Made by a program: the position numbers and the translations under genes. Positions 22,925 through 34,953 of a stretch of 64,000 nt of DNA are shown here, piece by piece. Numbering within the stretch: the stretch's first letter is position 1; every line of letters begins with the position of its first letter. The notes beneath the pieces were generated by a model. The model did no database searches and was not told the DNA's origin. It saw only the letters and a program-made list of their open reading frames with translations. Source of the stretch: Chrysomallon squamiferum (Eukaryota > Mollusca > Gastropoda > Neomphalida > Peltospiridae); NCBI GenBank assembly GCA_012295275.1, contig CM022667.1:15832266-15896265 (forward strand). The letters run 5' to 3'.

Positions 22925-24711
22925 TTGTTTTGTTGTTGTTGTTTTACCGCTGCGACGAGAGAGGGAGAGATTATTTGTGCCGTGTACTATATTCGTTTTT
23001 AAATCTTTTATTTATTTATTTATGTATTTAATTATTTTGTAATTTATTTATTTACTTATAATTATAATAAAAATACCATGGATTAAAACTAAAACTGACT
23101 GTCGCTGAGTTTTTACTTTCTATGGACAAAAATATTTGTGCCATGGATTATATCAATTTTTTTATTTTTTATTTATTTATTTATTTATTCATAATTCGAA
23201 ACAACATTTTTATTTTTTCATTTATTTCAGCCTTGGCTTCAATAGGAATGTTATAATTATTTTTAAAACTGATTTACTCTTTCATACTTTTTGAGTAAAA
23301 TTATATTTATCTGTATAACAATTTGAAAACTGTTTTGCTTAGACCATTGTTAATATCACTGGCTGTAGAAAATAATTTAGTAAGAAGCAAGCTTTAGTTG
23401 GTTGATTGTCAGCAAAATTTTGTCTCACACTCTTTCTCTCTCTGTCGTTGTCACGCACACATATATAAATCATACAATGTCTCTCTCGTTCAGTAGTAGA
23501 CATATATTCTAAAACTACGCATAAGCTTACACAGAAAAAAATTCGTACATTTGTACATTTATAAATGAATGTAATTGCTCGCTATTAGTGACACAGAAAT
23601 GCAAATATCAGTATTATTAACATTACTCCGAACTTCACTCTATTATGATGTGCAAAAGTATTTTTACAAACTTTAGTAACAGTGACATTTTTAAAAATAA
23701 AAACGTACAGTACTTACCTTCATATATCAGTTCAAATTACTGACCGTACAGAAATATAAATTAAAACAGAAAATATTTATCTTTATAATTAAATCCTTAA
23801 ATTACGATCAGATAAAGAATTAAAACCATAAACATATCAGTTTTATTTAACAGTTCATATGGATCTAAATTACAATGTAATATACAGTTAAATCAGAACT
23901 ATCTGTCAGTTCAAATCACAGCTTACGATAAATTTAGATGTAAATCTACGATCAGTAAAACTATTTATCGCTGGTGTGACTCTCTTCCTGACTGCATATC
24001 TGACTATCTGACTATACGTAAACACGTAGAAATATGCGCGCAACATACGCAGCTAGATGCACACATACCTGCTCTGCTGAACACGCTAACTCACACGCAC
24101 AAATTATGTTAGCTTGTTTTTTTATGACTGTTTCTGCTTGATGATTAAAAGCAAACAATGAACAACTATATTTAGCTGATGTTTACATTCTTAAGACGAA
24201 GCTATTTTTACAATTAATCCTATTTACGTACTGTTGAAAAGTGAACCAAATTATATTTAGAAACGTTAATCCTTTAATCACATAATTATACAGCCATGCT
24301 ACATTATCTTCAAAATGCACAAAATGTGTAGAACTGACAGAAGAACAAATTATTTAAATATTTAACACTTGTCTAATTTGGGCATGGATTCGAATTTCGG
24401 TTTATTTTTTAGTCGAATAGACTTATAATGAATTGTTAGATTTGACAACCGGGTCTTTCAAAGACACATTCTGAATATATATATAGATATAGATAGATAG
24501 GTAAATAGATAGATAGATAGACAGATACATAGATATACTGCTGTTAATAATTAATGTGCCGACCTGTTGTTAAACAACTATTATTTAATTTCTGTTAGTT
24601 CCGAATTTCAGATTAACAAAAGCGTATTGGTAGTGCGTCTGTAGTTGTAGAGTACAAAAATCTAATGTAACTCTTTCCTTTTCTCTCTTTTTCGCTTACC
24701 ATCTGTGTCAG
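22524..24711 (+). other. Putative 5' intron of copy 2
   Basis: AT-rich sequence with (ATT)n at about 22887-22924, (TTTA)n runs, and gata-type microsatellites near 24480-24530. It contains the unit boundary at about 23066. It ends in a good polypyrimidine tract and acceptor (ctctttttcgcttaccatctgtgtcag). Confidence 0.4.
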
Positions 24712-24742
24712 CACAATGAAGGGCGAAATCGAGAAATTACTG
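24712..24742 (+). CDS. SLC26 copy 2, 31-nt start-codon exon
   Basis: Flanked by a pyrimidine-rich acceptor (gtgtcag) and the consensus donor GTAAGT. It has four leader bases, CACA, then an ATG at 24716 and nine codons, MKGEIEKLL. It ends in phase 0 and joins directly to the large exon, which begins GAT CAG GAC at 27958. The exon is identical in copy 3. The part visible in copy 4 has only silent changes, which supports it as real coding sequence rather than chance. Confidence 0.75.
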
Positions 24743-25196
24743 GTAAGTTTCGATTTATTTTTCTTTTAATTTAACCTGTTTGGTAATCAAGTTTTCTTTA
24801 AGACAATAAAGCATATGGTGTTTAATAAACAGATTTGTATATCAATATATCACGAGTAGTTGAAACAATAATTTTGAATCCGTAAAAATCTGTTGCATGG
24901 TTGCCTCACGTCCCTCAGAGAAACTGACATCTGGTGACCTCGGCTAAGCACGGTTAATAACCACCGGCACGCTAACCGATATTTATTCCACTACTTTGGA
25001 CTGAAAATTTAAAGCGATCTGTTCGTTTTCTGTTCGTAACGTCCAGCTGTGTACAGTTTTTAAGCGAACTGACCTTTATATGTTTTAAGTAAATATGACC
25101 TAATTACAGTTCCTTTCCTTGCCTTCTTAGCTCCATCGAGGACACAAGACGGTCATATTTATAATGTTAAAATCAAACACACACCGGCAGGCACAC

Positions 25197-25274
<78 letters not shown>

Positions 25275-26357
25275 AACAATAAATAAAACAAAGAAGAAGG
25301 TTGTTAATGTAAACAAATCCATTGTAAACAACGGTCTATACATATTCATGTATGTATATAATTATAAAATTTGTGTAATGTGTGTTTGTATTATGCATAT
25401 ATTTTTAGCCTACAGTTTATGATAAAAAAAAAAAAAAGTCATTGTCATTGCCTACTTCGTTTCGGGTGTAAATTCCAGAAAGAAAAAAAAACAAAACAAT
25501 ACAAAACAAACAAAGACAAATTATATAGTAATTGGTTTTGTCAACATCAACACACAATTATGCAAGTACGATCACTCCTTAATCAGTTGCGGCAATTTGC
25601 ACGTAATTAGGCTGCCCCTTGAGTCGAAATGGTCGCGTTTCTTTGTAATTATTATATGCAGCTAAATGAATATGTTTATTATTAGTGTGTGCTGATGTCA
25701 AAATGAATTCACTCATTTAGATTTAGCGTCAAAAGCAGAAGCGACAATAATACACGTAGCTCACATTATGCATTGTTTTAGACGCAATGTCAAAGTGACA
25801 GAAAAAAACCCGGAAACTTATCGAATTTTCTAAAGCAAAATTTACGGAAAAGTATTCATCAAATCCACTGTATAAATAGATAGATTTAGGACAAATGAAC
25901 TATCGTACCACTGACATTATTAAAATAATAAAAGCAATTAAATCATTTCCTGCTATTACCGAAAGCAGACTTTTTGCAGCCTATGCTAAACATGGAAGCT
26001 CTAACATAGAAGATAGCCTTTAAGAGAAATATGAAAAAGTAAAAAAAAAAAAATAATAATAATAATAAAAATGGTAGAAGTAGTAGTACTGGCGGTAGTA
26101 GTAACAGTAGCAGTTATATTAGTGGTAGTGACTATAACTGTGTTATTGTATTTAAATATATAAATGCAGCATACGACAACGACTAAAAATAATAAACCTA
26201 ATTTGTTCAGTAACAGAGTAAAAAGATATCTGTTATTAGCGAATTTTAATAAAGACACACACATACAAACACCCGCATTTTCACTTCTACATTTTAGACA
26301 CTTACTGTCATCATATAGTTCTTTCTACTCGTTTCACCTGATTCCGTCAGAACAGTA

Positions 26358-26406
<49 letters not shown>

Positions 26407-27064
26407 ACCTACCCTGGACAAGAAGAAATTAGGGTTTGTTACAAACAGATGGGAGAAAGAACTATTGATAATATAAAGTTTAGCCATCTTGGACCAGATT
26501 AAATGAGGATGTGAAATTCTTTATTTACCGTTATTGTACGATCGTAATTCAGTTGAGTTTGTCAGTGAAAAAAAATTTGCTGTTAAGTTGGCGCATAGTG
26601 TACTTACTACGTATCTTTGAAAGCATAAATAAAAATGTCTTGTATCTAAAAAACTTTTTGAAAACTTTTTTTTTTCTTTTAAATTTATAGTGAATTTTGC
26701 AGTAATTTATTTTGTGACCATAGTTGCTGCTTATATAAAGTGCGGTTTCAACTTAGCATCTTTAACGAAAATTCAGAAAGTAAATGATTTCAGTTTATTT
26801 ATTTTATTTTAATTTATTTTATTTTTAAATTGATTGATTGATTAAACTATTTATTTTTTATTTTTGGCTTAGTTAATTATGTACTTTAGAGGTCAACCAC
26901 TTTTTGACAATATTACTCTCGCAGTGTACAATAAACAGACAAATATATTTTTATTTATTTAGTTTATAACCAGTTAATTTTTCACAAACAAGTCTTAAAT
27001 AAAAAAGATAATGACAAAAATAATAATAAAAACAAGAACAATAATAATGTTGAATATGATTATG

Positions 27065-27111
<47 letters not shown>

Positions 27112-27957
27112 GAATTACATAAAATAAAATAAAATTATCTGCAGAATGATTTATTCTTCATAAACACGGTTTTAAGTTATCTTGAGAGCAATGTATGTTT
27201 CTCTACAGTAAACTAAGTCTACTTGTAAACTTGTCAGTGATTTGTTACACAAGACAATTTAGTCTGTACTTTTACGAAGCATCAGACAGCTTTAAAGTGT
27301 TGTAAATATAACAATAATTTAAAAAAAAGTGATTTATACGCCAGCAGGTGATAGGTGTATAGCTATTTGATAAAGGTCTTTCTCCAAGGAAGTCTCTCCA
27401 GTATTACCAAGTTGTTATATTTTATATGTACGTATTAAATTGACTAACGAACATGATGTTTGTTTTTTCTAAAAAGAACTCTCTGTCTTTCACTCTGACC
27501 TCACAGGCACATCTACACCATCACGCGACTAACTTTATTCTCACAGAACTTTTCTCCACTCGTACCGCCACCCACATACATATTCATTTTCTTGTCTCAT
27601 CTTTTCCTCAAGACAATGATTTGTTGAAAATTAATAGTTTCTTTTTGCTCCTCTTACTTTTTTCCTGCACATATTTTTCTCACTCAGTTTATTTATTTTT
27701 CCACTGCCTGTGTCTCAGTGAACATTCTAGCACTTTGTATTCTATTCTATAAAACACTGACAAAATTACTATTTAACATGAAGAAAATGAGTTGTATTTT
27801 AATGAAATGAAATGTGTATTTATATATATATTCATATATACTTCAAAACTATTCTAATACATTTCATTTCCTGTCTGATCATAATAAAGCAATGTAACCT
27901 TCTTATAAGAAAGCTAAATAATTTTATTTAATTTAGAACAAATTCGTCTATTTGCAG
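24743..27957 (+). other. Intron of SLC26 copy 2
   Basis: 3,215 bp. It contains (TAA)n/(TAAA)n at 25199-25273, (GT)n at about 26361-26404 and (ATT)n at about 27063-27110. It tracks copy 1 closely until about 27,300, then switches to copy 3-like sequence. Its T-rich ORFs, such as 27453-27752, are intronic. Confidence 0.75.
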
Positions 27958-30070
27958 GATCAGGACTCTTCAGCAAACATGGACATTCCGATGGACGAGA
28001 AAACGTCGGACGACATGCTGGACACAGTGACCATTAAACGTCGAGTGTACACTCAAAACAAACTGGACAGAACCTATCACAAGGCGCCGACTCCGATGTC
28101 GTTAAAAGATCGCTTTAGAAAGAAATGTCAGTGTTCCAAAAGTAGCATCCTCCGCGGTTTCATTTCTTTGTTGCCAGTCTTGATGGTCATCAAGCGTTAT
28201 AACTGGAGACAAAATTTACTTGGCGACTTCATGGCCGGTTTGTCTGTATCTTTCATGCATTTTCCTCAAGGCATAGGCTTCGGAATCCTGGCATCACTCA
28301 GAGCTGTGCACGGTTTATACAGCACCTTCTTCGCGATCGTTTTCTACGCCATATTTGGAACCAGTCAACACGTCTCTTTTTGGGACCAATGCAGTTATTG
28401 CTCTTCTTACAGCTACCATAGTTGACAGAGAATCTGATTTAAAGTTCGGCGGTTACGGTAATTCTTCCAATGTAACAGAATCTGGTGAAGATATCGAGAA
28501 CACGATACTGCAGTATAAAGTAGGAGTAGCAATGGCTGCAACGTTTCTGACGGGACTATTTCTACTGGCAATGGGTGTGTTCAGACTCGGGTTCATCACA
28601 AACTATCTTGCCGTATCCTTTGTCGGCGGATTCACTACAGCAGCATCGTTTCACATAACAACCAGTCAAGTCAGCAAGCTGTTTGGATTAAGTATAAAAA
28701 GTAAACCAGGAGCTGGCAAAATCGTTTTAATGTACGTGGACATATTTACCAACATCGCAGACACAAAACATAGCCGATTTCGTGATAGGAATGATCAGCA
28801 TTGCCATTTTGCTGGGGGTCAAGGTCGGTATCAACGAACGCTACGGAAAGAAACTGAAAATGCCTATTCCTATTGATTTGATAATTGTCATAATTGCGAC
28901 GATAATTTCCCACTTTGCAGAATTCAACAGAAGATTTGGGATGCACGTTGTTGGATTTATTCCTTCAGGAATGCCCGAGCCAAGTCTCCCAGATTTAACG
29001 GTGACGACCAGAATCGCTCAGGACAGTTTCATCATTGCTATTCTGGTATTTGCGATGACGATCTCCATGGCGAAGCTCTGTGCAGCTCTACACGACTACG
29101 AAGTGGACAGCAATCAGGAATTAGTGGCATACGGAGCGACAAACATCCTGTCTTCATTCTTTCAGTGCTTTCCTACCTGTGTCGCTCCACCGAGGTCGAT
29201 GATTCTCAGCTCTCTGGGATCTAAAACCACTCTGAATGCTGTACCGGCAGCCATTTTTATCCTGGTTGTTTTACTGGTCGCTGGACCGCTGTTTGTATCA
29301 CTACCTATCGCCGTTCTTGCTGCGATGATTATGGTGGCGATGAAGAATTTACTTCTGCAGGTAAAACAGCTTCCAGTTCTTTGGAAGATCAGCAAGGCAG
29401 ACTTCATCATTTGGCTGACGACGGCGCTTGTATCCATCCTAGTAGATCTGGATATCGGACTTATTGCTGGAATTGGTGTCTCCATCTTTTCAATCATCGT
29501 CCAGAGCCAGTTTTCGACTGGTCAGCTTGTTGGCATCTCGGAAAAAGAGGACGTATATCTGGACGTAAAATATCATAAAGATATAAAAGAACTTAAAGGA
29601 ATTAAGATATTTTATTTCAGCACAACACTTTTCTTCGCCAGCGCTGAACGATTCAAGTCCCAGCTTTTGAGAAGACATTTCATCCTTTAAAATACGAAAT
29701 CATTCCAAAAGGTGTTGCAATACAAGCTGATGGTATAAAAGATACAAATTCCCTCGAAGACGCCGAGGAAGAAAAACATAATAAAATAGAAATTGAAAGT
29801 GAAACTGAAAATCCAATTCATCACATTATCATTGATTGTTCGGCTATGACTTACATTGACATGGCTGGCGTAAATGTTCTTAAACTGGTAGTCACACAAT
29901 TCAAGCGAGTGGGAACAGAAATATTTTTAGCAAACTGTTGTCGCTATATGCTCTCGGTGTTGGAGAAATCACAGATATACGACATTCTGCCTAAGAGCCA
30001 CGTTTTTTACGATGTTCATGATGCTGTAACCGAGGCATGCATGGGTCAGAAAATTACTTTAAATCTGTAG
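27958..30070 (+). pseudogene. SLC26/SulP transporter copy 2, large exon with three frameshifts
   Basis: The whole large exon is present and very similar to copies 1 and 3, but the frame breaks three times. There is an extra T in ctctttttggg near 28378, an extra A in cacaaaacat near 28767, and a lost T in cagcttttgag near 29667. As written, translation stops at 28425, within the first core membrane segments, so no working transporter would form. All three breaks are one-base changes in short homopolymers and there are no clustered missense changes, so consensus error is a serious alternative to true decay. The 5' part (to about 29,150) resembles copy 3. The 3' part and downstream flank resemble copy 1, including the linker IIPKGVAIQ. 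One unique change, Q to P in the GPLFVSLP segment (near 29287), lies in a membrane helix. Confidence 0.8.
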
Positions 30071-30671
30071 TAATATGATGTCCTATTTTTATGCACATTC
30101 CAGCTGAAAGAAAATGACGGGACATTTAGTGCATGGAGGATTATGTGTATTTGTGTATTGTTTGTGTATTAATTGTGCTTTTGTATGTGAGTGTGCACGC
30201 ACGCTCACGCACGTGAACTTGTCTGTCCATCTTTTTATACTGAGAAGGCGTAAAAACAATTTTGATATATTATTATTATTATTATTATTATTATATAGAT
30301 TTACAATCCCTTATCTGAACGATTTCGAACTGTAAATATTTTGGAAAGCAAAGAGACAGTCTGAGATTAGGATCTAAGTCTAAAAACGATTTCCATTTAT
30401 ATTTCTTTTACAGCATATATAATCCGAAAACTATCACTACTTCTACTGTTTGGAACAAGTTTTCCTTCTAAATTTCGGAAAAGTGGTCCTGAACCTTAAT
30501 AATAGTAATAATAATAATAATAATAGTAATAGTAATAATAATAATAACAACAACAATAATAATAAAAGTTTGAAATCAATATATTTGCTTATTATTATTA
30601 TTATTATAACTGGATGATGTTATGCAAGCAAAATGCATGAGGTATAAAAATATTTAGCTTTACTGTACTGA

Positions 30672-30677
30672 AATAAA
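30672..30677 (+). promoter_or_regulatory. Candidate poly(A) signal, copy 2
   Basis: AATAAA in the same tactgaaataaaag context as copy 1, also 602 nt after the stop codon. Confidence 0.45.
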
Positions 30678-30985
30678 AGTTATTAAATTTCTGTGATACA
30701 GTGTCTATAATTATCATATTATTTTAACTACATGAAGTTAACAATTATTTTTAAATAAAAGTAAAACTTTAGTCATAAAATCAAGCTGTTACTCGATTTC
30801 TGTCAAAAAATAGTGTCGATATAGGCCACTATTACCGTTGTTTAATTTTTTGTTAGACCTTTCAAGAGTTATCTTTCTTTAATTAGCGTCTACTGGAAAT
30901 GTAACAGGTTAATGATTTAAATATCTATTATGACTGAGTCTCCCCTCCCCGTTAAAAGACAATATATTAAATAATTATAATAAAA

Positions 30986-31017
<32 letters not shown>

Positions 31018-31194
31018 AATAATAACAATAATAATACTATAAATACTACTACTACTACAACTACTACTACTACTATTAATAATAATAATAATAAATTAAT
31101 AAATAAATAAATAAAAAGAAAAATAGAGAAAAAATAAGTATCGTTTAAATAATTTAATAACATCTTATTCTATATTAATTAAAAAATTACATAA

Positions 31195-31400
31195 CTGTTG
31201 CCAGAGGCGTAGCATTGGTTGCCAGAGCCCGGGACCCGGGAAGTGTACTGCGCGCTCTGATCTGTGAAAGTTAGTCATTCCCCGAGCCCCTCCCACTAGT
31301 CGAGTAGTGAAACCCGCCGCTTTCCCTCCATTACAAAACACCACATTTTCTGTAATCTTTAATAATCCACGTTTTCTGTTCTTCGTTAATTACTTTTAAA
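31195..31400. repeat. Conserved GC-richer block downstream of copy 2
   Basis: Same block as 8101-8300, with a few substitutions. It includes agcccgggacccgggaag. Confidence 0.55.
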
Positions 31401-31779
31401 TCTTTTTGTTTTATTTTCTAAAACTTGCTTATTCTTTGTTGTTTCAGGTTGCAATTTTTTTTAAAAATACACTCATTTTTTTCTTCATCTTTTTTTCCTG
31501 CTTGAACCCGATATTTTTCTTTACTGCTAATCCTGTCATTAATGAATCAACAGTGTAAAACCCAAAAGTAACTAATTCATATTTCAGGTTGTCACGTTAC
31601 GGTGTACACATAAGATATCTAGTAATCATTAATATTATACACACGCGCACACAAGCGCACACTGTCACACACACACTACCTATAGACCACAATATGGTAT
31701 TTAATTAATATCATTTCTGGCATAACTTAATTTTATTATCGAAATGTGGTAGCTGGTTTTGTCTGTAGTATGATAATGC

Positions 31780-32350
31780 GTGGCGTATTTCACAGTATTT
31801 GGATACAGAAGAAATTAGTGTTATACATGTATGAAGGTTCAGTATTATTATTATCTTCATATTTAAATAGCAGTTATCGTTGACGTCAACACGACATGAA
31901 TTACTGCAGGATTGTTTTGTCTTTCTTTTTAATAAATAAAAAAAAATCTATAAATAAATAAAAACGGAAAATAATTAATGAGAATATAAGTAAATAAATA
32001 AATAAGTAAACAAATAAACAAACCAATTTATAACTAATGTATTAAGGTTCAGTATGGTTATTATCATGTTTAAATAATAGTATTGTTGATGGACTAAATA
32101 CAGTTTTGTTAAGACAGATGGTTTTTTTTTACATCTTGCCATTACTCGTATTTGTTTGCCGTCAACATCACGTGAATTACTGCAGACTTGTTGCATCATT
32201 CATTCTGTCAACTGTTGTATTTCTAATAATAAACAAATCTACAAAAAAAAAAAACGAAAAAACCAAACATATATGCGAAAGTAAATAGATACATAAAATA
32301 AGTAAACAAACAAGTAAATAAATAAATAGATAGATAAATAAACAACCATT
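31780..32350 (+). repeat. TAAA-tailed repeats (unit 2)
   Basis: Counterparts of 8640-9340: the gttgacgtcaacacgacatg module, then the gccgtcaacatcacgtgaat module, each ending in a TAAATAAA-type tail. The poly(A) in the second is shorter than in unit 1. Confidence 0.5.
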
Positions 32351-32697
32351 TTGTAACTGATACAGAGAAATGATTATGCTTCTTTTTCTTTTGTTTGACA
32401 TTATGTATGCATGTCTTTGTTCTATTCTCGTTCACTAAGACGCTCAGAAAGATTGCATTTTTAAAATTTTATTAATATGTTTTATATTTTATTAATTGTC
32501 AGAAGTATTTGAGACAACAACAACAACAACAACAAAAACTAACAATAATAACGTATATTTGATAGTATTTTTTATCCCGGTAGGAATAAGTACAACTAAT
32601 ACATTTTGAAAAACCAAACACACTATAATAATAATATACATAGAAAATACAAATAAAAAAAATAAAAACTAATATGCAGAATATACATTTAATATAT

Positions 32698-32747
32698 GGA
32701 TTCAAGGATAAGGGCATAGATATCTAGCCCTTTATCCTAAAATCCAG
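32698..32747. repeat. Degraded copy of the 46-bp palindrome
   Basis: Same locus as 9624-9669, but symmetry is broken by small insertions (agggcatagatatctagccc in the centre, and ctttatcctaaaatcc on the right). Confidence 0.7.
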
Positions 32748-33800
32748 GATAATTTGTGTTTATTACTAACTTAAATAAAGCTTGTGTAGATCTGAATTCC
32801 TTTCAAATAAATGACTGATTCTTTTTCCTCTTATTCAAGTATATAGAGCAGAAAGCACTAACATAGAAATGGGGACGAAGGCGTTAACATAAGTACGTGA
32901 CATACTATAAGAAAAATAATTTTATGGGAAAAAAATTAACTTAGTTCAGGCTCCTTTTCAACGAGACCCTTAATAAAACAGTAATCTCTATTGTCAACCG
33001 TTTTTTAACTTTCACATATTCTTTAAACCATAAACTTGTTTTCAAAGTATTAACGAATTCAAAGCATTTGTTATAACTGAAAATAATAGTTGTAAATTTT
33101 GCTCTGTGACTGCAACACAAATGTAAATCGTTATAAATTCTTTAAATCATAAAATGACACTTCGGACCAAAAGAATAGCATAACTTTTAGAATGAGTTAG
33201 AACGGTAGAATAATAGAAATGTCGCTTAATGAGAAAAAAACCGTAATGGGTTTTTTAAGTTATGCTTATATTAATGGGTTTCTATGTTTTGTTCCATTTG
33301 ATTTACCTTTATAGACTGCACATTTTTATTTTTATTTTTATTTTTTTTATTTATATTATTCTGTTTTAATTGATTATTTTAAAATTTATTTTATTTATTT
33401 ATTCATTTATTTATTTATTTATTTATTTATTTATTCTTCTCTTGAAGCGTTTTGTATTCAGCGAACAACAAGAGCAAACACTGCTTTTATTCTTAACTGG
33501 AAAATAAGAAATCAAACAGAAAACGATTAACAACAAGAACAAAAAAAACACACAAAAACTAAGCACATCTATTATACATTACAGATCACTCAGACGGATA
33601 ACCGCAGCAATGCGCTCTTCACGTGATTTGCCGAGTCCTGCAACCTTGGCCGTATCAGATTTATTAAACTTATTTATAGACCACGTGGGCAATTGACATA
33701 CATTCTTCACGTTTTAGCTTGAAATATAAACCATACTGATCCTTTTTCTTAAAATGAAAGATTCACGAAAAATTAGTTCATTGTTTTTCTGCTCTGTTTT

Positions 33801-34000
33801 NNNNNNNNNNNNNNNNNNNNNNNNNNNNNNNNNNNNNNNNNNNNNNNNNNNNNNNNNNNNNNNNNNNNNNNNNNNNNNNNNNNNNNNNNNNNNNNNNNNN
33901 NNNNNNNNNNNNNNNNNNNNNNNNNNNNNNNNNNNNNNNNNNNNNNNNNNNNNNNNNNNNNNNNNNNNNNNNNNNNNNNNNNNNNNNNNNNNNNNNNNNN
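33801..34000. other. Assembly gap (200 N)
   Basis: Exactly 200 N. The flanks match unit 1 at about 10,700 and at the minisatellite near 17,000, so roughly 6 kb is probably missing: most of the 1-kb repeats, the (GA)n tract and the left inverted-repeat arm. Palindromic and low-complexity sequence is a likely cause of the break. Confidence 0.97.
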
Positions 34001-34620
34001 GTTTTGCTTCTTCTAATTTCTTCTAATTTCTGTTTTTTCTTCTATTTCTTTTTCTTCTTTTTTCTCTTCATTCTTTAATTCTGTTTTGCTTCTTCTAATT
34101 TCTTTTCTTCTATTTTTCTCTTCATTCTTTAATTCTGTTTTTTCTTCTAATTTCTTTTCTTCTATTTTCTCTTCATTCTTTAATTCTGTTTTGCTTCTTC
34201 TAATTTCTTTTTTTCTATTTTTCTCTTCATTCTTTAATTCTGTTTTGCTTCTTCTAATTTCTTTTTTCTTCATTTTTTTCTCTTCATTCTTTAATTCTGT
34301 TTGCTTCTTCTAATTTCTTTTTTTTCTATTTTTTCTCTTCATTCTTTAATTCTGTTTTGCTTCTTCTAATTTCTTTTTCTTCTATTTTTTCTCTTCATTC
34401 TTTAATTCTGTTTTGCTTCTTCTAATTTCTTTTTCTTCTATTTTTTCTCTTCATTCTTTAATTCTGTTTTGCTTCTTCTAATTTCTTTTTCTTCTATTTT
34501 TTCTCTTCATTCTTTAATTCTGTTTTGCTTCTTCTAATTTTTTTTTTCTATTTTTTCTCTTCATTCTTTAATTCTGTTTTCTTCTTCTAATTTCTTTTTC
34601 TTCTATTTTTTCTTCATCAT
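34001..34620. repeat. 56-bp polypyrimidine minisatellite (unit 2)
   Basis: About 11 tandem copies of a unit of roughly 56 bp: ttcattctttaattctg, ttttgcttcttctaatttc, then tttttcttctattttttctc. The later copies are almost identical. The left end is lost in the gap. The period is not a multiple of three, so the Lys/Glu-rich antisense ORF is not a maintained protein. The strand is nearly all pyrimidine, which favours triplex (H-DNA) structures. Confidence 0.9.
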
Positions 34621-34910
34621 TCTTTTCTTTCTTCAGAGTCTTTTCCCTCTGTTTATTGTTCTTTTTCTTTCACTTCATTTTCTTCTTTAAAGTGTATTAA
34701 TTATACATTACAGAAACAGTCACGCATACCTACACGCGCGCGCGCACACACACGCACACACACCACAGTGTATTGCATATTTTTATGACACCACCTTGCC
34801 CATAATATTTACCTTCACTTACTTAAGTAGATAAATACGTATTTCGTTATACTGAATAACAGAAAGACTGACAATTTTCACGAATAGACACACACATGCA
34901 CGCACAGATT

Positions 34911-34953
<43 letters not shown>

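Larger units (their letters stand above)
1..23065 (+). repeat. Segmental tandem unit 1 (SLC26 copy 1)
   Basis: The first bases (around ataccatggattaaaactga, then a second gccatggattatatcaa) reappear at about 23066 and about 40518, which defines the unit start. Unit 1 holds transporter copy 1, its 3' flank, an intergenic repeat cluster, a 2-kb inverted repeat and the upstream region of copy 2. The distance between the large exons of copies 1 and 2 is 23,105 bp. The match to unit 2 is close to base-for-base over long stretches, so the duplication is recent or homogenised. Boundaries are by eye and good to some tens of bases. Confidence 0.85.
30071..33800. other. 3' flank of copy 2, near-identical to unit 1
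   Basis: Parallels 6965-10700: (ATT)n and (TAA)n runs, a compound microsatellite at about 30986-31100, the GC-richer block at 31195-31400, TAAA-tailed repeats at 31780-32350, the degraded palindrome at 32698-32747 and the start of the 1-kb repeats. No gene seen. Confidence 0.75.

Noticed and set aside
27453-27752. 99-codon ORF just upstream of the copy 2 large exon (also 44932-45153)
   Set aside because: Lies within the intron, is low complexity, and is not open in copy 1.
34733-34765. CGCGCGCG/CACACA run as a possible functional Z-DNA or promoter element
   Set aside because: Short, absent from unit 1 in this form, and not placed near a supported transcription start.
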